Shown here: positions 1 through 5,050 of the stretch, piece after piece
Numbering within the stretch: position 1 is the stretch's first letter
Layout: each line of letters starts with the position of its first letter
NCBI GenBank assembly: GCA_902761395.1
Contig: CACWKJ010000087.1
Location: forward strand, 1 to 5,294
Direction: 5' to 3'
DNA length: 5,294 nucleotides
Source: an uncultured Elusimicrobium sp.
GTDB lineage: Bacteria; Elusimicrobiota; Endomicrobiia; Endomicrobiales; Endomicrobiaceae
Translations under genes and position numbers: made by a program
Notes under the pieces: generated by a model
What the model saw: the letters and a program-made list of their open reading frames with translations, nothing else
What the model was told of the DNA's origin: nothing
The model's database searches: none

Positions 1-23
1 AACCAACTTTCTTTTACTTTATA

Positions 24-263
24 TTACTTAGCTTGGTGAGCTGTAATATATTCTATTGCTTGACCTACAGATTGAATTTTTTCTGCTTCTTCATCCGGAA
101 TTTCGATACCGAATTCTTCTTCAAATGCCATAACTAATTCAACTGTATCCAATGAATCTGCACCCAAATCATTTATAAAAGATGCACCTGGAACAACTTC
201 TGCTGGATCTACACCTAATTGTTCAACGATAATTTCTTTTACTCTTGTTTCTATGTCTGCCAT
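24..263 (-). CDS. acpP: Acyl carrier protein
   Basis: This is the small acidic carrier that holds growing acyl chains as thioesters on a 4'-phosphopantetheine arm and passes them among FabD, FabH, FabG and PlsX in the cytosol. The 79-residue product has the family's normal length. The DSLD motif is intact, and Ser37 in GADSLDTVEL is the site modified by holo-ACP synthase. The acidic helix II (about residues 37-51, VELVMAFEEEF) that docks partner enzymes is present. The start is fixed by a strong AGGGAGG ribosome binding site 8 nt upstream. It lies 76 bp downstream of fabG, a longer gap than any other in the cluster. That gap is A-rich on the coding strand and shows no terminator hairpin and no convincing promoter. 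Only 23 bp follow the stop codon, without a terminator, so transcription probably runs on, by family precedent into fabF. Confidence 0.98.
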   Translation of the reverse strand: MADIETRVKEIIVEQLGVDPAEVVPGASFINDLGADSLDTVELVMAFEEEFGIEIPDEEAEKIQSVGQAIEYITAHQAK

Positions 264-271
264 GATTACGG

Positions 272-278
272 CCTCCCT
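272..278 (-). promoter_or_regulatory. Strong ribosome binding site of acpP
   Basis: The coding strand reads AGGGAGG with 8 nt to the ATG, the most extended Shine-Dalgarno match of the minus-strand genes, preceded by an A-rich tract. This fits the high ACP level that cells need relative to the enzymes of the pathway. It also supports the ATG at 263 as the start. Confidence 0.8.
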
Positions 279-339
279 CTTTGTTTTTGAGTTTTTTAAA
301 ACCCTTTTTTATTTTTTACTACTATTTTTTGCTGCTTTA

Positions 340-1083
340 TTACATATACATTCCACCGTTAACATTTATAACGTTTCCGGTGATATAAGATGAATCTTCG
401 CTTGCCAAGAACAATGCGGAATTTGCAATATCTTGAGCTTCACCCAATCTTTTCAAAGGAATAACTTCCGCATATTTTGCCTTAACTTCGTCTGATAAAG
501 CATCGGTCATTGCTGTTTTTATAAAGCCCGGTGCTATTGCATTAACCAAGATATTTCTTGATGAAAATTCTTTTGCGCAAGTTTTTGTTAAAGCTATAAC
601 TCCGCCTTTAGATGCGGAATAGTTTGCTTGACCGGCATTTCCCATTATACCTACAACGGAAGCTATATTTATGATTCTACCGTGTCTCTGTTTGAACATT
701 GTTCTTGTAACAGCTTTGATAGAATTGAATACACCTTTCAAGTTTACAGATATAACAGCATCCCATTCCTGTTCACTCATTCTCAAAACCAAGTTGTCTT
801 TTGTTATACCTGCATTATTTACTAATATATCTATTTTTTGAAATTTGTCAAGTGTCTTTGCTATTAAATTTTCGCAATCGGACAATTTTGTAACATTGCT
901 TGCAATAGCAATTGTTTCTACATTATATTTACTTTTTATCTCATCAGCCGTAGCTTGAGCTTTTTCAATATTAATATCGGTAATAACAATATTTGCACCT
1001 TCTTTTGCAAATGTTTCGGCTATTGTTTTACCTATACCTTGTGCACTTCCCGTTATAACGGCAACCTGATCTTTTAACTTCAT
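340..1083 (-). CDS. fabG: 3-oxoacyl-[acyl-carrier-protein] reductase
   Basis: This enzyme catalyses the NAD(P)H-dependent reduction of 3-ketoacyl-ACP to 3-hydroxyacyl-ACP, the first reductive step of each elongation cycle. It is a 247-residue classical short-chain dehydrogenase. Visible motifs are the Rossmann TGSAQGIG at 11-18, NNAG at 89-92, catalytic Asn114, Ser142, Tyr155 and Lys159 (YSASK), and PGFIKT at 185-190. The end VNGGMYM is typical of FabG. The start ATG overlaps the fabD stop as ATGA, and a GAGGAG binding site sits 8 nt upstream inside the fabD tail, suggesting coupled translation. The cofactor pocket is worth noting. The position of E. coli Arg15 is Gln15, and beta-strand 2 ends in Asp36 (VITDI). 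In short-chain dehydrogenases an acidic residue here generally favours NADH over NADPH, so NADH use is an inference. The genomic context makes FabG much more likely than a generic SDR. Confidence 0.96.
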   Translation of the reverse strand: MKLKDQVAVITGSAQGIGKTIAETFAKEGANIVITDINIEKAQATADEIKSKYNVETIAIASNVTKLSDCENLIAKTLDKFQKIDILVNNAGITKDNLVLRMSEQEWDAVISVNLKGVFNSIKAVTRTMFKQRHGRIINIASVVGIMGNAGQANYSASKGGVIALTKTCAKEFSSRNILVNAIAPGFIKTAMTDALSDEVKAKYAEVIPLKRLGEAQDIANSALFLASEDSSYITGNVINVNGGMYM

Positions 1084-2012
1084 TTACTTAACTCCTCTAT
1101 TACAGTTTCTAAATTTGCAACTGTTTCTATATTCATTGCTTTTTTAGTTCTATCTATTTTTTTCATAAGGCCGGTTAATACTCTTCCCGGACCTATTTCT
1201 ATAAATGTATCAAAACCGTCTGCTATTGCATTTGACATTGATGTATCCCACAAAACAGGATTGCAAATTTGTTTTACCGATTTTTCTTTAATTAAAGAAG
1301 AATCTTTTGTAAATTGTGCATCGCAGTTTGTAATTATAGGATATTTCGGTTCCGTCAAATTATATTTTTCCAGTTCAACTTTCATTTTTTCGGAAGCCGA
1401 TTTCATAAGCGAAGAATGGAAAGGACCGGAAACATTCAACATAACTGCTTTTAATGCTCCGTTAGCTTTTGCAAGTTCTACAGCTTTTTCTACAGCAACT
1501 TTTGTTCCCGATATTACTATTTGAACCGGAGAATTAAAGTTCACAGGTTCGCATACACCAAGTTCCGATGCTTGTTTGCAAACATCTATAACGGTTTCTT
1601 TTTTCATACCGATAAGTGCTGCCATTGAACCCGGATTTTCGGCTGATGCTTCACCTATAAATTGTCCTCTTGCTTTAACCATTTTCAAGCCGTCTTCGAA
1701 ATTAAAAAATCCCGAAACAGCCAAAGCCGAATATTCACCCAACGAATGACCTGCCGTTGCAATTTCAAATTTCGATAAATCTATTGAATTTTTCAAAGCT
1801 TCAAATATTGCAACAGATACAGCAAATATTGCAGGTTGTGCATATTTTGTATCTTTCAAGCTTTCTTCCGGACCGTTAAATATAATATTTTTTAATTCGT
1901 CATCCAACTTATCTATTATATTTTTGGATGCGGGAAATTTATCGTAAAATTCTTTTCCCATACCAACGGTTTGTGATCCCTGACCGGGAAACATCAAAAT
2001 TACTTTTTTCAT
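1080..2012 (-). CDS. fabD: Malonyl-CoA:ACP transacylase
   Basis: This enzyme moves the malonyl group from malonyl-CoA to the phosphopantetheine of ACP, giving the extender unit used by FabH and the elongating synthases. The 310 residues match the family length. The GQGSQ loop is at 10-14, with Gln11 contributing to the oxyanion hole. The nucleophile elbow GHSLGEY is at 88-94 with catalytic Ser90. Arg115 (KARGQ) binds the malonyl carboxylate, and the catalytic His199 lies in GPFHS. The C-terminal IEIGPG motif (271-276) is also present. The ATG at 2012 has a GAGG binding site only 4 nt away, and that site overlaps the fabH stop codon across a 6-bp gap. The gene ends in a 4-bp ATGA overlap with fabG. 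No active-site residue is missing and nothing suggests decay. Confidence 0.97.
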   Translation of the reverse strand: MKKVILMFPGQGSQTVGMGKEFYDKFPASKNIIDKLDDELKNIIFNGPEESLKDTKYAQPAIFAVSVAIFEALKNSIDLSKFEIATAGHSLGEYSALAVSGFFNFEDGLKMVKARGQFIGEASAENPGSMAALIGMKKETVIDVCKQASELGVCEPVNFNSPVQIVISGTKVAVEKAVELAKANGALKAVMLNVSGPFHSSLMKSASEKMKVELEKYNLTEPKYPIITNCDAQFTKDSSLIKEKSVKQICNPVLWDTSMSNAIADGFDTFIEIGPGRVLTGLMKKIDRTKKAMNIETVANLETVIEELSK

Positions 2013-2018
2013 ATTACC

Positions 2019-3014
2019 TCAAAAATTAATTTTTAATATACAAGCACCCCAAGTAAGACCTGCTCCGAAAGCAACCAATTCTACCAAATTGCCTTTTTTT
2101 ATTCTACCTTCTTGGTATGCTTCGTCCAATGCAACTATTGTTGTTGCTGCGGACATATTTCCGTATTTATGAACATTTACATAAACTTTTTCGTTTGTAA
2201 CACCTGCTTTTTTTGCCACCGCTTCTATAATTCTTATGTTTGCCTGATGCGGCACATATAAGTCTATATCTTTATCGGTTAATCCTGCCAATTCCTGTGC
2301 TTTATTTACTGCCAAAGCCATTTTCGAAACGGCAACTTTGAAAACTTCTTTACCCAACATTTTAACAAAATGAAGTCTTTGTTCAACCGTTTCTTTTGTT
2401 GTGGGTATTGCAGATCCGCCTGCCGGAATATTTAAAATATCGGTATGAGTACCATCCGTACCCAAATATGTTGAAACAATATCGTCTTCGGTTTCGGATG
2501 CTTCAAATATCATAGCTCCGGCACCGTCACCGAACAAAACACATGTATTTCTGTCTGTCCAGTCGGTTACTCTTGAAAGAGCTTCAACTCCTACAAGAAG
2601 TATTCTTTTATACATTCCGGAAGAAATAAATGCTTTTGCTATTGATACTCCATATATAAAACCCGAACATGCAGCTGAAATATCAAAAGCAACCGCATTA
2701 AATGCTTTCAACTTTTTTTGTAAGTAACAAGCAGTTGAAGGCATTGGTGCATCCGGACTTATTGTTGCAAGAATAATCAAGTCTATATCATCAACTGAAA
2801 TTTTTGCTTTTTCTATCGCTTTAACGGCAGCCTTATATGCTAAATCTGAAGTATTTTCACTTTTATCGGCTATTCTTCTTTCTTTTATACCGGTTCTCGT
2901 GGAAATCCATTCATCGGAAGTTTCCACCATTTTTTCCAAATCGAAGTTTGTTAAAACTTTTTCCGGAACATAAGAACCTGAAGATAAAATTTTTACACCG
3001 ATTTTTTTATCCAT
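2019..3014 (-). CDS. fabH: Beta-ketoacyl-ACP synthase III
   Basis: This enzyme starts fatty-acid synthesis by condensing an acyl-CoA primer, usually acetyl-CoA, with malonyl-ACP to give acetoacetyl-ACP. The 331-residue thiolase-fold protein carries the full Cys-His-Asn triad: Cys116 in SAACSGF, His256 in VPHQAN and Asn286 in YGNMSAA. The N-terminal DEWISTRTGI (34-43) and the C-terminal GAGLTWGA (317-324) are family hallmarks. It begins 5 bp after the plsX stop and ends 6 bp before fabD. The upstream binding site is modest: GGGT, partly inside the plsX stop region. The sequence does not reveal primer specificity (acetyl versus branched-chain CoA). No other KAS III-like copy or initiation enzyme is in the window. 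Confidence 0.97.
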   Translation of the reverse strand: MDKKIGVKILSSGSYVPEKVLTNFDLEKMVETSDEWISTRTGIKERRIADKSENTSDLAYKAAVKAIEKAKISVDDIDLIILATISPDAPMPSTACYLQKKLKAFNAVAFDISAACSGFIYGVSIAKAFISSGMYKRILLVGVEALSRVTDWTDRNTCVLFGDGAGAMIFEASETEDDIVSTYLGTDGTHTDILNIPAGGSAIPTTKETVEQRLHFVKMLGKEVFKVAVSKMALAVNKAQELAGLTDKDIDLYVPHQANIRIIEAVAKKAGVTNEKVYVNVHKYGNMSAATTIVALDEAYQEGRIKKGNLVELVAFGAGLTWGACILKINF

Positions 3015-3019
3015 TATTT

Positions 3020-4027
3020 CTACCCGTTAAATTTATTTATTTCTTCTTCAATTTTTTTATTTATATCGCTTTTTGCAAACTTCGCAGCTGCAATTAAAGC
3101 ATTTTTTACTGCTCTTGAATTAGATTTTCCGTGTCCTATTATACATGGACCGTTCACACCAAGCAATGGTGCTCCGCCGACATCATCATAATCAATTTTC
3201 TTTTTAACTTTTTTCATGGCAAGTTTTAAGAACGGTGCGGCACCCCAATATAATGGATTACTTTTTATACTGTTCTTTATAAACTTTGTTACCATTTCGG
3301 CAATACCTTCACTGGTTTTCAAAAAGACATTACCTACAAAGCCGTCGCAAACTATAACATCTGCTTTGGCTTTCGGAACATCTCCGCCTTCTATATTACC
3401 TATGAAATTTAAATCCGCTTTCTTTAAAAGTTCACTTGCCTGCAAAGTTAATTCGTTACCTTTTGTATCTTCTTCACCTATTGATAAAACAGCAACTCTC
3501 GGATTTCTTATTCCCATTACACTTTTTGCATAAATGTTTCCCATTATTCCAAACTGTAAAAGATGTTCCGGCTTACAATCCACATTTGCACCGGTATCAA
3601 CAATAATACATCTTCCGTTAATATTCGGAAAAGGAACGGAAATTACAGGTCTTGAAACACCCGGTATTCTTTTTAGATATAAAAGAGATACTGCCATAGC
3701 AGCACCGGAATTTCCCATTGAAACAAATGCATCTGCTTTACCTTCCGCAACCAGTTTACAGCAAACTGCCATTGAAGAATCTTTTTTGTGTCTGGCAGCA
3801 TTTGCAGGATGTTCATCCATTTCAATAACTTCGGTTGCATTTACAACAGATATTCTTTCTTTAGGAAACTTATATTTTCTTGACCACTTTTCCAATTGAG
3901 CGGCAATAACATCCTCTTTGCCGACAAGTATAACATTATTGTCGGTCTGCTTAACAGCAAGAATTGCACCTTCTACATTTATATCAGGTGCCTTATCTCC
4001 GCCCATTACATCAAGAGCAAGAATCAT
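3020..4027 (-). CDS. plsX: Phosphate acyltransferase PlsX (acyl-ACP:phosphate)
   Basis: This enzyme converts acyl-ACP and inorganic phosphate to acyl-phosphate, the donor used by PlsY to acylate glycerol-3-phosphate, so it links fatty-acid output to phospholipid synthesis. The 335-residue length is normal. Family signatures are the N-terminal ALDVMGGDKAP (4-14), SMGNSGA (103-109), VDTGANVDCKP (143-153), VCDGFVGNVFLKTSEG (226-241) and GGAPLLGVNGP (284-294). Residues about 252-280 mix bulky hydrophobic and lysine residues (NPLYW, then MKKVKKK). They correspond to the region thought to hold PlsX peripherally on the membrane; that mapping is an inference. The start follows the rpmF stop after one base. 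An AGGA binding site lies within the rpmF tail, about 11 nt upstream, which suggests translational coupling. Confidence 0.97.
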   Translation of the reverse strand: MILALDVMGGDKAPDINVEGAILAVKQTDNNVILVGKEDVIAAQLEKWSRKYKFPKERISVVNATEVIEMDEHPANAARHKKDSSMAVCCKLVAEGKADAFVSMGNSGAAMAVSLLYLKRIPGVSRPVISVPFPNINGRCIIVDTGANVDCKPEHLLQFGIMGNIYAKSVMGIRNPRVAVLSIGEEDTKGNELTLQASELLKKADLNFIGNIEGGDVPKAKADVIVCDGFVGNVFLKTSEGIAEMVTKFIKNSIKSNPLYWGAAPFLKLAMKKVKKKIDYDDVGGAPLLGVNGPCIIGHGKSNSRAVKNALIAAAKFAKSDINKKIEEEINKFNG

Positions 4028-4028
4028 T

Positions 4029-4265
4029 TTATTTTGCTTCCTCTTGTGCTTCTTTTGCTTGTTGTTCTTTTGCTTTAGATTTCTTTACTTTTCTTGGAAC
4101 TACCAATTTCCCGTTATAAAATCCGCATTCAGGACAAACTTTGTGAGGCATCTTCGGTGCTCCGCAGTTTGAACATTTGCTGGAATTTTCAGCTTCTATT
4201 TTTGAATTTGCAGATCTTCTGCTGTCCCTACGATGAGGAGTGTGTTTTCTTTTTGGATTTGGCAT
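4029..4265 (-). CDS. rpmF: 50S ribosomal protein bL32, zinc-ribbon form
   Basis: This is a large-subunit ribosomal protein. The basic N-terminus MPNPKRKHTPHRRDSRRS is diagnostic of bL32. Four cysteines form a zinc ribbon: Cys31 and Cys34 (CSNC), Cys44 and Cys47 (CPEC). It is therefore the zinc-binding C+ type rather than the cysteine-free paralogue used in zinc starvation. At 78 residues it is longer than the usual 56-66. The extra about 20 residues (59-78) are a lysine-, glutamate- and glutamine-rich tail. The start has a GGAGG site 5 nt upstream and lies 12 bp after the yceD stop. The yceD-rpmF pairing at the head of a fab cluster is conserved across many bacteria and couples ribosome and membrane synthesis transcriptionally. 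Confidence 0.97.
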   Translation of the reverse strand: MPNPKRKHTPHRRDSRRSANSKIEAENSSKCSNCGAPKMPHKVCPECGFYNGKLVVPRKVKKSKAKEQQAKEAQEEAK

Positions 4266-4277
4266 TTTTCCCTCCGA

Positions 4278-4762
4278 TTATATTTTTAATTTTTTTATTT
4301 TTGACCACTTTTCGGCAACAAATTCATCTTTCATTTTTTGTTCACAAAAGCAATCTTTTTCATTTCTGTTATTACCGCAAACAGGGCATAACCCTTTGCA
4401 ATCATCTTTACATAACGGTTTCATGGGAATGTTTAATAAAACAGATTCTCTCATTTCTTCCGCTATATCGTACTCATATTCTTCTTTGGTAAAAGAACAT
4501 TCAAAAGGTATCTTTATGTTTTGTTCAAACTCTTTTAAACATCTTGAACATTCAAAAGACATTGTTCCGGTTATGTTTCCGGTAACACTTATAACATCAT
4601 CATACTTATTTGCTTCAAAAGAAAAAACGAGATTAGCCGACTTTATAATTTCCTTATCATACTCAAAAGGAAAGGGTTTATTTTCGACGACTAATTTCTT
4701 ACTTTTCTTAAAATCATCAAAACTTACTTAAAATCATCAAAACTTACCAACAATTTTTCCAT
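4278..4762 (-). pseudogene. yceD: YceD/DUF177 family protein gene, frameshifted near its start by a 20-bp duplication
   Basis: The intact C-terminal part, 94 residues from the Met at 4562, is typical of DUF177: CSRC, then MKPLCKDDCKGLCPVCGNN, then a terminal CFC. DUF177 proteins are linked to 23S rRNA accumulation and usually have about 150-180 residues. The same frame stays open upstream to 4727, adding 55 residues, but meets TAA at 4728-4730. It contains no ATG, GTG or TTG before 4562. The natural start is the ATG at 4762, 18 nt from a consensus -10 box. From there the frame reads MEKLLVSFDDFK and stops at 4724-4726. A perfect 20-bp tandem duplication separates the two frames. With one copy removed, one 154-residue DUF177 protein results. 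The gene may be inactive, switched by slippage, read from an internal start, or affected by an assembly error. The AGG upstream of the start is only about 3 nt away, a poor spacing. Confidence 0.85.
4707..4746. repeat. Perfect 20-bp tandem duplication, two copies
   Basis: The plus-strand unit cttaaaatcatcaaaactta occurs at 4707-4726 and again, without any change, at 4727-4746; the identity runs one base further, to 4747. Both copies encode VSFDDFK when read in their respective yceD frames. Twenty is not a multiple of three, so the extra copy shifts the reading frame. Perfect identity of the copies implies a recent event or an artefact. Confidence 0.97.
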
Positions 4763-4765
4763 GAC

Positions 4766-4780
4766 CTAAATTAAGTTTAG
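4766..4780. promoter_or_regulatory. Small inverted repeat between the -10 box and the yceD start
   Basis: CTAAA (4766-4770), five bases, then TTTAG (4776-4780) form a perfect 5-bp-arm dyad. It covers the expected transcription start of the fab operon promoter. A repressor bound here would block initiation, as FapR does just downstream of promoters in Firmicutes, but the sequence does not match the FapR consensus. In DNA this AT-rich a dyad this short could be chance. Confidence 0.25.
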
Positions 4781-4809
4781 ATTATATTTGTTAGTTTTCT
4801 TTTTGTCAA
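4781..4809 (-). promoter_or_regulatory. Consensus sigma70-type promoter of the yceD-rpmF-plsX-fab operon
   Basis: On the minus strand TTGACA (4804-4809), a 17-bp spacer (4787-4803) and TATAAT (4781-4786) match the housekeeping consensus at all twelve positions with the optimal spacing. Transcription should start near 4772-4776. This gives a leader of only about 10-14 nt before the yceD ATG at 4762. The promoter therefore supports that ATG as the original start of yceD. Confidence 0.9.
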
Positions 4810-4824
4810 TACCCTTCGAAAAAT

Positions 4825-4846
4825 ATACATATATAATAATATGTAT
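4825..4846. promoter_or_regulatory. Perfect 8-bp-arm dyad upstream of the fab operon promoter
   Basis: ATACATAT (4825-4832), six bases, then ATATGTAT (4839-4846) form a perfect inverted repeat. Its centre lies about 60 bp upstream of the predicted fab operon start, and its near edge is 15 bp from the -35 box. Possible roles are a transcription-factor site, an UP-like element, or nothing. On the plus strand it is followed by a run of six T, but the stem has only two G-C pairs and no gene precedes it on that strand, so a terminator is unlikely. Confidence 0.35.
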
Positions 4847-4916
4847 GTTTTTTAATGTTACCTAAATTTTATAAATTTTGCAAACAAAAAAATACTTTGC
4901 GATTTTTTAAAATATT

Positions 4917-4944
4917 ATAAATTGTAAATTGCAAATTATAAATT
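4917..4944. repeat. Four tandem heptamers of the form NNAAATT
   Basis: ATAAATT, GTAAATT, GCAAATT and ATAAATT follow one another without gaps. The array ends about 10 bp upstream of the candidate rpsO -35 element. An upstream UP-like element or a protein-binding array is possible. Low complexity of an extremely AT-rich spacer is an equally good explanation. Confidence 0.4.
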
Positions 4945-4954
4945 ATATTGTGTG

Positions 4955-4983
4955 TTTACTTTTAAAAATCAATTTTGTAAAAT
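4955..4983 (+). promoter_or_regulatory. Candidate promoter of rpsO
   Basis: TTTACT (4955-4960), a 17-bp spacer and TAAAAT (4978-4983) match the sigma70 consensus at four and five of six positions. Transcription would start around 4990 and give a leader of about 60 nt before the rpsO ATG. A weaker alternative is TTGTAA (4922-4927) with TATATT (4944-4949). The AT-richness makes chance -10 matches frequent, so this call is tentative. Confidence 0.45.
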
Positions 4984-4985
4984 AT

Positions 4986-5028
4986 TTGCTTAGTTTAAAT
5001 AGTTTGAAAATTAAAAATTATTTAGCAA
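4986..5028 (+). promoter_or_regulatory. Potential AU-rich hairpin in the rpsO leader
   Basis: AAATAGTTT (4997-5005) can pair with AAATTATTT (5015-5023) over nine pairs including one G-U, closing a 9-nt loop. TTGCT (4986-4990) can also pair with AGCAA (5024-5028), leaving a 6-nt bulge on the 5' side. It ends 9 nt before the G-run of the ribosome binding site. S15 represses its own mRNA through leader structures in several bacteria, and these differ between phyla. If transcription starts near 4990 the outer stem would be missing. Confidence 0.3.
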
Positions 5029-5037
5029 TTTATATTT

Positions 5038-5044
5038 GGGGGAG
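5038..5044 (+). promoter_or_regulatory. Ribosome binding site of rpsO
   Basis: A run of five G followed by AG contains GGAG at 5041-5044, 6 nt before the ATG at 5051. This is a strong site and the only G-rich stretch in the spacer. It confirms the rpsO start. Confidence 0.8.
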
Positions 5045-5050
5045 AAGTAA

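Noticed and set aside
264..339. Possible promoter or terminator in the fabG-acpP gap
   Set aside because: The spacer is A-rich with only a weak GTTTT/AAAAC pairing; no -35/-10 pair with proper spacing and no GC-rich stem was found.
628..825. A plus-strand open frame within fabG
   Set aside because: It is antisense to conserved fabG codons that include the catalytic region; no translation signals.
3216..3899. Two successive plus-strand open frames opposite plsX
   Set aside because: They are shadows of the well-supported plsX frame; their products resemble no family and lack start signals.
4240..4731. A long plus-strand open frame opposite yceD (163 codons)
   Set aside because: It lies antisense to rpmF and yceD, has no convincing ribosome binding site, and its translation is low-complexity Phe/Ser/Leu-rich, as expected from the reverse of AT-rich genes.
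4727..4733. Programmed -1 frameshift site joining the two yceD frames
   Set aside because: T TTT AAG is not a canonical slippery heptamer, since the re-paired A-site codon would be TAA. The tandem duplication explains the frame change more simply.
4825..4853. Dyad plus T-run read as a rho-independent terminator on the plus strand
   Set aside because: The stem is almost all A-T pairs and there is no upstream plus-strand gene to terminate.
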